Source: Chromatiales bacterium
GTDB taxonomy: Bacteria > Pseudomonadota > Gammaproteobacteria > UBA6429 > Thiohalophilaceae
NCBI GenBank assembly: GCA_027070385.1
Contig: JALXDW010000301.1
Span: forward strand, 1 to 17,358
Length of the DNA stretch: 17,358 bases
Direction of reading: 5' to 3'
The notes under the pieces were generated by a model, which searched no databases, was not told where the DNA came from, and saw nothing but the letters and a program-made list of their open reading frames with translations. Each line of letters opens with the position of its first letter. Within the stretch, counting starts at the first letter, position 1. Shown piece after piece: positions 1 to 7,343 of this stretch. Made by a program: the position numbers and the translations under genes.

Positions 1-415
1 CTTCGAGTCGAATTTTACGCTTAATGCGAATAAAACGTTTCGGCGCTTTTTGTTCTTCAATGCCTGCCGATTGAATTAAGAAGACAAACGGCCCGGCACT
101 ACCATCCATAATAGGGACTTCGGCTGCATTTAAGTCAATGTAGGCATTATCAATGCCTAACCCGGCCATCGCAGATAATAAATGTTCAACTGTCGAAATA
201 CGCACATCATCTTTTATTAATGTGGTCGAAAGGGTTGTATCGCCCACATTTTCAGGTATTGCAGGAATTTCAACCGGTTCATCGAGATCAACGCGTCTAA
301 AAATAATGCCGGTATCTGCTGCTGCCGGGCGTAAAGTTAAATAAACTTTCTCACCGGTATGTAAGCCAACACCTGTGGCACGAATAATATTTTTAAGTGT
401 ACGTTGATAAATCAC
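1..415 (-). CDS. lpxC: UDP-3-O-acyl-N-acetylglucosamine deacetylase, N-terminal part (runs off window)
   Basis: LpxC is the zinc-dependent deacetylase that commits UDP-GlcNAc to lipid A synthesis in the cytoplasm. Only the first 138 codons are inside the window. Reading from 415 gives the family N-terminus ([20 protein letters not shown]) and then the [17 protein letters not shown] motif at residues 74-90; E77-H78 correspond to the E. coli Glu78-His79 pair, His79 being a zinc ligand. The [12 protein letters not shown] segment at 100-111 is also typical. The start is a GTG: the codon immediately upstream is an in-frame TAA, so no longer protein is possible, and the first internal ATG is residue 83, past the zinc ligand. 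A Shine-Dalgarno AGAGGA lies 9 bases upstream. It follows ftsZ in the same direction after 285 bp, as in many gammaproteobacteria. The C-terminal half, with the other zinc ligands, is not visible. Confidence 0.96.
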   Translation of the reverse strand, partial: MIYQRTLKNIIRATGVGLHTGEKVYLTLRPAAADTGIIFRRVDLDEPVEIPAIPENVGDTTLSTTLIKDDVRISTVEHLLSAMAGLGIDNAYIDLNAAEVPIMDGSAGPFVFLIQSAGIEEQKAPKRFIRIKRKIRLE

Positions 416-424
416 TTAGTATTT

Positions 425-430
425 TCCTCT
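425..430 (-). promoter_or_regulatory. Ribosome binding site of lpxC
   Basis: On the minus strand this reads AGAGGA, 9 bases before the GTG at 415. It decides the start of lpxC because that start is a non-ATG codon directly preceded by an in-frame TAA. Confidence 0.75.
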
Positions 431-529
431 GAAAGAACAATTTAATATATGCAAAAATAAGACCAGCTCTAATCGTATACGGATTACAGAGATTTGCACC
501 AATTTGCCACCTAAAAACTTACGCAAGCG

Positions 530-579
530 GCTAATAGTAATACAAAAGTCTGTGTTGCAGCAACTCTCAACTTATTAGC
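530..579. repeat. Inverted repeat with an inner 11-bp palindrome
   Basis: GCTAATA at 530-536 is the exact reverse complement of TATTAGC at 573-579. Between them is the palindrome GTTGCAGCAAC (554-564). The outer arms could pair across a 36-base loop in the lpxC leader or at DNA level, and the inner palindrome could form a 4-bp stem or be a small operator. The weak promoter candidate overlaps both. No function can be assigned. Confidence 0.4.
534..563 (-). promoter_or_regulatory. Possible lpxC promoter (weak)
   Basis: On the minus strand, TTGCTG (558-563) is followed after 18 bases by TACTAT (534-539). The -35 box matches the sigma70 consensus at three of six bases and the -10 at four of six. 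It would give a leader of roughly 110-120 bases before lpxC. The match is poor and rests on position as much as on sequence. Confidence 0.2.
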
Positions 580-651
580 GTCTAAATACCCAGAAACTTG
601 AAGGACTTAGGGTCATTTATGGCTAAATAGTTCAATTAACGAAAGTAACTT

Positions 652-666
652 GCTTATTTTATAAGC
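652..666. other. AT-rich hairpin between ftsZ and lpxC
   Basis: GCTTAT (652-657) and ATAAGC (661-666) pair around a 3-base loop. On the plus strand the stem is followed by TTTTT, as in an intrinsic terminator for plus-strand transcription; on the minus strand, the direction of ftsZ, no T-run follows. With a 6-bp AT-rich stem it is unlikely to be a strong terminator in either direction. Confidence 0.3.
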
Positions 667-700
667 TTTTTATCCGATTATCTGTGCGTTTACTCCCACT

Positions 701-1846
701 TTAGTCTGCCTGACGGCGTAAAAATGCCGGAATATCCAAGTATTCCAGATTAGCGTCCGAACCAGTACGCGGATCAGCGGTTGTTTCCTGGCGGCGTTTA
801 ATAGTGGGTCGGTCAAGCTGTGCATAGTCCACGTCACCATTGAGTGTTTTATCAACAACCAGTGTTGGTACATCGGCAACTTTTTGCACATCATTACCTA
901 AACCGGTTGCAACCACAGTTACCCGTAATTCACCGCTCATCGCTGGATCAATCACGGTGCCAACAACAACCGTAGCATTTTCAGAGGCAAATTCTTTCAC
1001 GGTGTTACCCACTTCTTCAAATTCACCAATGGATAAATCCATGCCGGCTGTTACATTCACCAGGATTCCGCGAGCACCGGACAAATTCACATCCTCAAGT
1101 AAAGGACTTGCAATAGCTGATTCAGCTGCTTCACGTGCACGACCTTCACCACTTGCTCGACCGGAACCCATCATTGCCATTCCCATTTCAGACATGACGG
1201 TACGCACATCAGCAAAGTCGACATTGATTAAGCCAGGACGCGTAATCAGTTCAGCAATACCTTGAACGGCTCCCAGTAATACATCATTCGCTGCTTTAAA
1301 GGCATCGAGTAAACTCATGTTCTTACCCAAAACGCTAAGTAATTTCTCGTTAGGAATAGTGATCAATGAATCGACATAACCTTTCAATTCATCAATCCCT
1401 GCACTGGCTATGTCACCCCGTTTTTTACCTTCAAACGGAAATGGTCGGGTCACAATCGCAACCGTTAAGATGCCCATTTCACGAGCAACTTGCGCAACAA
1501 CGGGTGCCCCTCCGGTGCCGGTACCACCGCCCATGCCGGCAGTGATAAAGATCATATCTGAACCTTCAATGACTTCGGCGATACGTTCACGATCTTCTAA
1601 TGCAGCTTGTCGTCCGATATCCGGGTTAGCACCGGCTCCCAAACCTTTGGTTATGTTCCCGCCAAGTTGTAAAACAGTTCGAGCGGAAGAGTTTTTAATC
1701 GCTTGCGCATCGGTATTGGCACAAATAAATTCAACCCCCTCCAGATCTTTATTCACCATATGTTCAACGGCATTACCGCCACCACCACCTACGCCAACGA
1801 CCTTAATCACCGCGCTCTGGCTGTATGTATCCATTAGTTCAAACAT
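701..1846 (-). CDS. ftsZ: Cell division protein FtsZ
   Basis: FtsZ is the tubulin-like GTPase that polymerises into the Z ring at mid-cell. The 381-residue product has the glycine-rich [14 protein letters not shown] segment (17-30), the tubulin signature GGGTGTG (106-112), the NVDFADV synergy loop (208-214) with Asp210 and Asp213 for GTP hydrolysis, and the conserved C-terminal peptide [14 protein letters not shown] (368-381) that binds FtsA and ZipA. The linker between core and tail is short, about 50 residues. I chose the ATG at 1846 (MFELMD...), which matches known FtsZ N-termini; an ATG five codons upstream (1861) would place the perfect AGGAGG ribosome site inside the gene. It starts 39 bp after ftsA, the largest gap between genes above lpxC. 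Its GC content is clearly higher than that of its neighbours, consistent with high expression. Confidence 0.98.
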   Translation of the reverse strand: MFELMDTYSQSAVIKVVGVGGGGGNAVEHMVNKDLEGVEFICANTDAQAIKNSSARTVLQLGGNITKGLGAGANPDIGRQAALEDRERIAEVIEGSDMIFITAGMGGGTGTGGAPVVAQVAREMGILTVAIVTRPFPFEGKKRGDIASAGIDELKGYVDSLITIPNEKLLSVLGKNMSLLDAFKAANDVLLGAVQGIAELITRPGLINVDFADVRTVMSEMGMAMMGSGRASGEGRAREAAESAIASPLLEDVNLSGARGILVNVTAGMDLSIGEFEEVGNTVKEFASENATVVVGTVIDPAMSGELRVTVVATGLGNDVQKVADVPTLVVDKTLNGDVDYAQLDRPTIKRRQETTADPRTGSDANLEYLDIPAFLRRQAD

Positions 1847-1852
1847 CTTAGA

Positions 1853-1858
1853 CCTCCT
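1853..1858 (-). promoter_or_regulatory. Strong ribosome binding site of ftsZ
   Basis: The minus strand reads AGGAGG, the canonical Shine-Dalgarno core, 6 bases before the ATG at 1846. It identifies this ATG as the start rather than the ATG at 1861, which overlaps the motif from upstream. Confidence 0.85.
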
Positions 1859-1873
1859 CACTGTTTTACAGTG
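1859..1873 (-). promoter_or_regulatory. Hairpin abutting the ftsZ ribosome binding site
   Basis: On the minus strand CACTGT (1868-1873) and ACAGTG (1859-1864) are perfect reverse complements around a 3-base loop. The 3' foot of the stem ends directly at the first base of AGGAGG, so the Shine-Dalgarno is left exposed but stacked against the stem. The ftsA stop codon is about 12 bases upstream of the hairpin, so a ribosome finishing ftsA would reach its base. A role in ftsZ translation or mRNA stability is inference. Confidence 0.5.
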
Positions 1874-1885
1874 TATTTGTAAAAT

Positions 1886-3121
1886 TTAAAAATTCCCCTG
1901 AAACCAACTTTTCATGCGTTGTATAACGCTTTTAAAACCATTTCCCATTCGGGCTTCAGATTCACGCATACCGCGATTCTGATAGCCAAACAGTAATAAA
2001 CCAACTCCGGTTGAATGGATTGGTGTACGCACCACATCAACCAACCCGGTGACATATTGCGGGTGCCCTAAACGCACCGGCATATGAAATATTTCTTCGG
2101 CAAGCTCAACAGCCCCTTCCATTTTTGAACTGCCACCGGTTAGCACAACACCGGCTGCACATAAATCTTCGAAACCACTACGTCGTAGTTCAGCTTGTAT
2201 TAAGGTAAATAATTCTTCATAACGCGGTTCAACTACTTCCGCCAATGTTTGGCGTGCCAAACGACGTGCCGGACGCTCACCGACGCTAGGGACTTCGATT
2301 GTTTCTTCAATACTCGCTAATTGTGTTAACGCACAGGCATATTTTAATTTAATTTCTTCGGCATGTTGCGTGGGAGTCCGTAATGCAACAGCAATATCAT
2401 TGGTGACCTGATCACCGGCAATCGGAATCACCGCTGTGTGACGGATAGCACCTTCAGTAAACACGGCGATATCGGTTGTACCGCCACCAATATCGACCAG
2501 ACAAACACCCAGTTCTTTTTCATCATCGGTTAATACCGCATGACTCGAAGCCAGTTGCTCCAGAATAATATCATCAACTTCCAGACCACAGCGTCGAACA
2601 CATTTAATGATATTTTGTGCGGCACTGACTGCACCGGTTACCATATGCACTTTTGCTTCCAGTCGCACACCTGACATACCGATGGGCTCACGAATGCTTT
2701 CCTGATTATCAATAATAAATTCCTGGGGCAGGATATGAAGTATTTTCTGATCAGCAGGAATCGCCACTGCACGTGCTGCATCAATCACTCGTTCAACATC
2801 CGGGTTCGATACTTCTTTATCTCTGATAGCAACAATACCATGTGAATTCAAACTGCGAATATGACTGCCAGCAATACCCGCGTATACCGAATGGATCTGA
2901 CAGCCGGCCATTAACTCTGCCTCTTCAACAGCACGTTGTATGGATTGCACAGTCGATTCAATATTTACTACCACACCTTTTTTTAAACCACGAGAAGGAT
3001 GAGAGCCGATACCAATGATTTCAATTTCATCTTCTGGTGTAATCTCGCCTACAATCGCAACCACTTTAGAGGTTCCGATATCCAGACCGACAATCAGGTT
3101 CTTTTCCAGTTTTTTAGACAT
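1886..3121 (-). CDS. ftsA: Cell division protein FtsA
   Basis: FtsA is the actin-like ATPase that tethers FtsZ to the inner membrane and recruits later divisome proteins. The 411-residue product has the actin-fold phosphate 1 motif (GLDIGTSK, 12-19), phosphate 2 (DIGGGTTDIAVF, 210-221) and the adenosine-binding loop (VVLTGGSSKMEG, 325-336). The last 16 residues (FKSVIQRMKSWFQGNF) form the expected amphipathic membrane-targeting helix. The SHPSRGLKKGVVVNIEST segment is typical of Pseudomonas-type FtsA. I chose the ATG at 3121, preceded by GAGTGG 8 bases upstream; a GTG at 3133 would add four residues (MVPP) and cannot be excluded. With the ATG it overlaps the end of ftsQ by 8 bp, suggesting coupled translation. 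Confidence 0.97.
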   Translation of the reverse strand: MSKKLEKNLIVGLDIGTSKVVAIVGEITPEDEIEIIGIGSHPSRGLKKGVVVNIESTVQSIQRAVEEAELMAGCQIHSVYAGIAGSHIRSLNSHGIVAIRDKEVSNPDVERVIDAARAVAIPADQKILHILPQEFIIDNQESIREPIGMSGVRLEAKVHMVTGAVSAAQNIIKCVRRCGLEVDDIILEQLASSHAVLTDDEKELGVCLVDIGGGTTDIAVFTEGAIRHTAVIPIAGDQVTNDIAVALRTPTQHAEEIKLKYACALTQLASIEETIEVPSVGERPARRLARQTLAEVVEPRYEELFTLIQAELRRSGFEDLCAAGVVLTGGSSKMEGAVELAEEIFHMPVRLGHPQYVTGLVDVVRTPIHSTGVGLLLFGYQNRGMRESEARMGNGFKSVIQRMKSWFQGNF

Positions 3122-3965
3122 GGGCGGTACCACTCTTTATTTTTTTATCAGGAAAACCCGAAGCCTGAAGTTGCTTCCATTTAACACTAAACCCATTGGT
3201 ATAACGCATATCAATACGCTCTATCAAATTCATCTTTTTATTCAATGCTGAATACACCCGGGTAAAACGTTGCAAACGGTACAGTTTATTTTGTCGTCCC
3301 AAATTAAGTTCAACACCATTACTCAGTGTCAGGGTTAAAGCCTGTCGTGGACTAAACCTAACTTCAGCAACTTTTAGATTAATTGCAGTAAACATTTCTG
3401 TTGCATCAGTAAAATAACGTAAACAATTCTCAACCAAACCTTGTGTGGCAATAAACTTGGGTAAATTTTGAGGGTAGGATTTCTTGTCAGGGAAAAAGAC
3501 AATTCCAGATTCACTCACCAAACCATTATCTCCCCAATAGGCAACCGCTTTATGCTCCACCACTTCTATTATTAGCGTATCAGGCCAAACACGTTGAACC
3601 GATGCTTGCTTTATCCAGGGCATCGTTTCAACTCTTTTTTTAATGGCATCAACATCAATCGTAAAGAAACCTTTATTTTCCAGAATATCCATATCCGTTT
3701 TAACAACATTTTTGTTATTCACAATGCCCTGACTGAGTGCTTTGTGCAGCATCTCTTCCGTAACGAAACTGAAGTCACCGAGTGCCCGTACTTTAGTAAT
3801 CGGTAAGGTCCTCGGATCATTTATTTTTGTAACACTCCAGGCCACTGCTGAAACCACTATAAACAGCAATATAATAATTTTAAAAACCTTAGCTAAGCCA
3901 GCAGGGAGACTCCGTTCAGTTAAACTAACCGCCTGTTTATTTTGTTTAAACACGTGATATTCCAT
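3114..3965 (-). CDS. ftsQ: Cell division protein FtsQ
   Basis: FtsQ is a bitopic inner-membrane protein that links FtsB and FtsL to the divisome through its periplasmic part. The 283-residue product has a short cytoplasmic tail, one membrane helix (about 28-45), a POTRA domain (about 54-138) and the FtsQ beta domain to about 265. The hallmark MPWIKQASVQRVWPDTL lies at 115-131, followed by VEHKAVAYW. Compared from memory with E. coli and Pseudomonas FtsQ, the POTRA domain seems to carry about 15 extra residues before GFFTIDV (near 78-93). The start overlaps the 3' end of ddlB by 20 bp, and no strong ribosome site is visible before it; an internal GTG four codons in (3953) is an alternative. 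The 3' end overlaps ftsA. Confidence 0.95.
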   Translation of the reverse strand: MEYHVFKQNKQAVSLTERSLPAGLAKVFKIIILLFIVVSAVAWSVTKINDPRTLPITKVRALGDFSFVTEEMLHKALSQGIVNNKNVVKTDMDILENKGFFTIDVDAIKKRVETMPWIKQASVQRVWPDTLIIEVVEHKAVAYWGDNGLVSESGIVFFPDKKSYPQNLPKFIATQGLVENCLRYFTDATEMFTAINLKVAEVRFSPRQALTLTLSNGVELNLGRQNKLYRLQRFTRVYSALNKKMNLIERIDMRYTNGFSVKWKQLQASGFPDKKIKSGTAHV

Positions 3966-4932
3966 TTGTTTTTTTAACCGGATGATGATTCGGTACTTTT
4001 AACGTTTGTTCCAGTATGCTTAATACCAACTCGGCAAAATCAAGACCGAATTGTTTTGCGGCCATTGGTACAAGACTGTGGCTGGTCATACCAGGCACTG
4101 TATTTATTTCTATAATCCAGGGTTTATTACTGCTGTCACACATAATATCGACCCGTCCCCAATCTGATGCACCCACGGTATTAAAAGCCGATAATGCCAG
4201 CCTTTGTATGTGACCTTCATCTTCAACCGACAAACCACAAGGACATAAATATTCCGTATCATTGGACTGATATTTTGCACTGTAATCATAAAACTGATGC
4301 GGTGTTTTTAACTGAATAACAGGTAAAGCCTGTCCAGCCAGGATTGCAACAGTGTATTCAGAACCACTGATCCACTGTTCAACCAATACATCACCTGCAA
4401 AGTTTTTGGCTGCATTATATGCTTCTTTTAATTCCACAATCGACTCAACCCGCGCCATGCCCAAACTTGAACCTTCCAACGTAGGTTTGACAATTAATGG
4501 AAAACCTAATGTTGCAGCGACTGATTCACAATCACTGTCATCATTCATCATGATAAAGGCAGGAGTTGGTAAACCAGCGCCCTCTAATACCTGTTTAGTT
4601 CGGAGTTTATCCATCGCAAGTGAAGATGCAGCTACACCACTGCCTGTATAAGGTATCCCAAGTATTTCCAGTACTGACTGAATAACTCCGTCCTCTCCAC
4701 CTTTACCATGTAAGGCAATGAAAACACGATCGGGTTTTTCTTTTAGCAAGTCTTGTAAAACAGTTTGCTTTGCAACATCAATCGCAAAAGCATCAACCCC
4801 CTGGCTTAACAGAGCATCGAGTACGGCCTGACCACTTTGTAATGAAACAGGACGTTCAGCTGACCAACCGCCCATTAACACCGCAACCCGGCCATACTTT
4901 TTCATCATTTCACTGCTCTCAGTGGCACTCAT
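3946..4932 (-). CDS. ddlB: D-alanine--D-alanine ligase
   Basis: Ddl joins two D-alanines with ATP to make the dipeptide that MurF adds to the stem peptide. The 328-residue ATP-grasp enzyme shows the N-terminal GGWSAERPVSL (21-31) with Glu26 (E. coli Glu15), HGKGGEDG (75-82), the VKPTLEGSSLGM loop (148-159), and the metal and ATP site EINTVPGMTSHS (275-286) with Arg260 of WGRVD. Lys220-Tyr221 in YDYSAKY match the E. coli Lys215-Tyr216 that marks D-Ala rather than D-lactate specificity, so an ordinary D-Ala-D-Ala product is expected. It begins in an ATGA overlap with the murB stop, with AGGTGA 6 bases upstream. In E. coli the neighbours are murC and ftsQ; here murB intervenes. Its last 20 bp overlap ftsQ. 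Confidence 0.97.
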   Translation of the reverse strand: MSATESSEMMKKYGRVAVLMGGWSAERPVSLQSGQAVLDALLSQGVDAFAIDVAKQTVLQDLLKEKPDRVFIALHGKGGEDGVIQSVLEILGIPYTGSGVAASSLAMDKLRTKQVLEGAGLPTPAFIMMNDDSDCESVAATLGFPLIVKPTLEGSSLGMARVESIVELKEAYNAAKNFAGDVLVEQWISGSEYTVAILAGQALPVIQLKTPHQFYDYSAKYQSNDTEYLCPCGLSVEDEGHIQRLALSAFNTVGASDWGRVDIMCDSSNKPWIIEINTVPGMTSHSLVPMAAKQFGLDFAELVLSILEQTLKVPNHHPVKKTNGISRV

Positions 4933-5858
4933 GCTTGCTCACCTATTATTCGTACTTCACGAATCAAATCGATATTAAACTCTTGTTTAACAATTTGATG
5001 TACATATTCAATCAAACTTTCAATATCACTGGCTGTTGCAGTTCCCGTATTAATAATGAAGTTGGCATGTTTTTCAGAAATACAGGCTCCACCAATACAA
5101 AAACCTTTCAAGCCGGCTGACTCAATTAACCGTGCTGCATAATCACCATCCGGATTTCTGAAAACAGAACCGGCATTGGGTTGCTGAGTCGGTTGGGTTG
5201 CCCCTCGACGCGCCAGATGTGCTTTGATTTGTTGTTCACTCTGTTCACGATTACCTTTTTGTAGTTGTAAAGTTGCCGCTACAAACCACTCGTCTTCGCC
5301 AATCTTGAATTTAGAATGTGCAGCTGCTTTTACTGAGCGGTAAGCAATATCAAAATCAGTTCTTGAACGGTTATGGATTTCCCCACCACGATTAATCGTC
5401 GTTACACTTTTAATCATGGGCCAGGTTTCACCACCCATTGCACCGGCATTCATTGCCAACGCACCGCCAAAGGTACCGGGAATACCACATAAAAATTCAG
5501 CACCCGTTAAACAGTGTTTGGCAGAGAATTTTGCCAGCTTGGGACTTGGCACACCGGCTTCCACATACATACAATCATTATCAAGTTCTTCAATGTTATT
5601 CAGTACACCACTCAGACATACAACAACGGCATCCAGACCTGAATCACGTACCAGTAAATTACTGCCAAGACCAACAAAAATAATATTCTGCGAATTATCC
5701 TGTTGATTTAAAAACACACATAAGTCATCAAGACTTGCAGGTTTGTAGAATATTTTTGCAACACCACCCACTCTCCACGACGTGTGCTTCGCCATGGGTT
5801 CATTACGCAATAATTCACCACGTAATTGTTGATGTTGATTATTCATAGTTTGCATCAT
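4929..5858 (-). CDS. murB: UDP-N-acetylenolpyruvoylglucosamine reductase (short, type II-like)
   Basis: MurB is the FAD enzyme that reduces UDP-GlcNAc-enolpyruvate with NADPH to UDP-MurNAc. The 309-residue product has the FAD-binding segment GLGSNLLVRDSG (63-74) and GIPGTFGGALAMNAGAMGGE (125-144). Catalytic residues are visible: Arg174 in YRSVK, the proton-donor Ser231 in PNAGSVFRNP, and Glu301 in LIREVRIIG. It is about 30 residues shorter than E. coli MurB (342), and its PNAGSVFRNPDGDYAARLIE and GLKGFCIGGACISEKHANFI blocks resemble the type II class (as in Gram-positives and several gammaproteobacterial lineages). It sits 27 bp after murC and overlaps ddlB by 4 bp. The start is uncertain: the ATG at 5858 is followed by ATGs at codons 2 and 5, and no good ribosome site is visible. 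Confidence 0.96.
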   Translation of the reverse strand: MMQTMNNQHQQLRGELLRNEPMAKHTSWRVGGVAKIFYKPASLDDLCVFLNQQDNSQNIIFVGLGSNLLVRDSGLDAVVVCLSGVLNNIEELDNDCMYVEAGVPSPKLAKFSAKHCLTGAEFLCGIPGTFGGALAMNAGAMGGETWPMIKSVTTINRGGEIHNRSRTDFDIAYRSVKAAAHSKFKIGEDEWFVAATLQLQKGNREQSEQQIKAHLARRGATQPTQQPNAGSVFRNPDGDYAARLIESAGLKGFCIGGACISEKHANFIINTGTATASDIESLIEYVHQIVKQEFNIDLIREVRIIGEQA

Positions 5859-5885
5859 TAATCGTTATCTTGATTTCCATTCACA

Positions 5886-7343
5886 TTAAGCATTTATCAT
5901 TGCAACCAGACTGAGTAATTCTGATTCCAGTTTTGCTGCTGCTAACCCTACATTACCGGCTCCCAATGTCACTAACACATCACCATCTTGTACAACATTG
6001 TTTACAGAAGCCGATAACTCTTTTATGTCTTCAACAAAAACAGGATCAACTTGCCCTCGGGCACGAATTGCACGAGCCAGTGAGCGCCCATCAGCACCGG
6101 TAATGGGTGTTTCACCTGCAGGGTAAACTTCCAGCAAAATTAAAACATCGGCTTCCGACAGAACTTTGGCAAAATCTTCAAATAAATCACGTGTACGTGT
6201 ATAGCGATGCGGCTGAAACACAACAACCAGTCGATTGTCTGGCCAGCCTTTACGTATTGCATCCAAGGTTGCAGCCACTTCACTGGGATGATGTCCATAA
6301 TCATCAATGTGTAATACCCGGCCTTTACTTGTTTTTATTTCACCATTTATCTGAAAGCGGCGACCAATACCGGCAAATTTTTCAAATGCAGCTTTTATAT
6401 CCTTGTCCTGAACATCCAGCTCACGAGCCACGGCAATGGCTGCCAATGTATTTAAAACATTATGTTCCCCTGGCATATTCAAGGTAATATCCAGAGTTTT
6501 ATCACTGTTCTTTGATTCAACGGTAAATGTTGTCCGGTTCTCAATCTGTTTAATATTGACTGCTCGAATATCCGCATCACTGTGAATACCATAAGTTACA
6601 ACCGGACGGGTTATTTTTGTCAGCAAATTTTTTACAACCGGGTCATCCATGCAAACAATCGCCAAACCATAAAAAGGCAGGTGATGTAAAAATTCCAGGA
6701 AGGTTTGTTGCAACACTTCAAAGTCACCTTCATATGTTTCCATATGGTCAGCATCAATGTTGGTAACAACCGCCATCATCGGTTGCAAATGCATAAAAGA
6801 CGCATCACTCTCATCTGCTTCTGCGACAAGGTAATGGCTATCTCCCAAACGTGCATTTGACCCCGCACTGTTTAACTTACCACCAATAACAAAAGTAGGA
6901 TCCAGTTTACCTTCGGCAAGTACAGTTGCAATTAAACTGGTCGTGGTGGTTTTTCCATGCGTTCCGGCAACCGCTATACCATAGCGAAAACGCATTAACT
7001 CGGCTAACATCTCAGCACGTGGCACTACCGGAATACGATTCTCAAGTGCGGCAATTACTTCCGGATTGGTCTGGTTAACCGCACTTGACGTCACAACAAC
7101 ATCACAGCCTTTTATATTATCAGCGTTATGTCCCACAACAATGGTTGCACCTTGTTTCTGCAATCTTTCCGTTACCGCATTTTGCTGTATATCAGAACCG
7201 GATATTTCATATCCCAGATTCAATAACACTTCTGCAATACCACTCATACCGATACCACCGATCCCTACAAAATGGATTCGATGGATCCGCCCCATGCCCA
7301 AACGCCCTTCACGTTCAACCAGATTATTCATACGTTCAGCCAT
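5886..7343 (-). CDS. murC: UDP-N-acetylmuramate--L-alanine ligase
   Basis: MurC adds L-alanine to UDP-MurNAc with ATP, the first step of the stem peptide. The 485-residue product is close to the E. coli length (491). It has the N-terminal substrate loop [15 protein letters not shown] (26-40), the Mur ligase P-loop [12 protein letters not shown] (126-137), the EADESDASF motif (175-183) and [10 protein letters not shown] (195-204), then the C-terminal [14 protein letters not shown] and FQPHRYTRT motifs. The ATG at 7343 overlaps the last 8 bp of murG (ATGCATGGCTGA), and AAGGG lies 8 bases upstream, inside murG. The next ATG (codon 5) lacks a comparable site. Downstream, murB follows after 27 bp, so the two successive steps around UDP-MurNAc are encoded together. 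Confidence 0.97.
   Translation of the reverse strand: MAERMNNLVEREGRLGMGRIHRIHFVGIGGIGMSGIAEVLLNLGYEISGSDIQQNAVTERLQKQGATIVVGHNADNIKGCDVVVTSSAVNQTNPEVIAALENRIPVVPRAEMLAELMRFRYGIAVAGTHGKTTTTSLIATVLAEGKLDPTFVIGGKLNSAGSNARLGDSHYLVAEADESDASFMHLQPMMAVVTNIDADHMETYEGDFEVLQQTFLEFLHHLPFYGLAIVCMDDPVVKNLLTKITRPVVTYGIHSDADIRAVNIKQIENRTTFTVESKNSDKTLDITLNMPGEHNVLNTLAAIAVARELDVQDKDIKAAFEKFAGIGRRFQINGEIKTSKGRVLHIDDYGHHPSEVAATLDAIRKGWPDNRLVVVFQPHRYTRTRDLFEDFAKVLSEADVLILLEVYPAGETPITGADGRSLARAIRARGQVDPVFVEDIKELSASVNNVVQDGDVLVTLGAGNVGLAAAKLESELLSLVAMINA

Larger units (their letters stand above)
416..700 (-). other. ftsZ-lpxC intergenic region
   Basis: This 285-bp stretch is the only long non-coding segment. I see no open frame of note in it. 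It contains two inverted repeats (530-536 with 573-579, and 554-564), a weak hairpin (652-666) and one possible sigma70-type promoter (534-563). On the lpxC-coding strand there is no GC-rich stem followed by a T-run, so no strong terminator for the ftsZ transcript is visible; ftsZ messages may read through into lpxC, or end by another mechanism. A second AT-rich element, TATATT at 444-449, lacks a convincing -35 box. In E. coli lpxC has its own promoter after ftsZ; a similar role here is inference. Confidence 0.6.

Noticed and set aside
444..472. TATATT with TTAGAG 17 bases upstream as an lpxC promoter
   Set aside because: The -35 box matches consensus at only two of six positions, and the sequence is simply AT-rich.
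652..671. Intrinsic terminator of ftsZ
   Set aside because: The T-run follows the stem on the plus strand, opposite to ftsZ transcription, and the 6-bp stem is mostly A-T.
840..1265. Plus-strand open frame of 141 codons opposite ftsZ
   Set aside because: Shadow of ftsZ codons; low-complexity Ser/Thr/Pro composition and no recognisable domain.
1410..1889. Plus-strand open frame of 159 codons opposite ftsZ
   Set aside because: It lies entirely antisense to the conserved ftsZ coding sequence, is proline/serine-rich as expected of a shadow frame, and matches no family I recognise.
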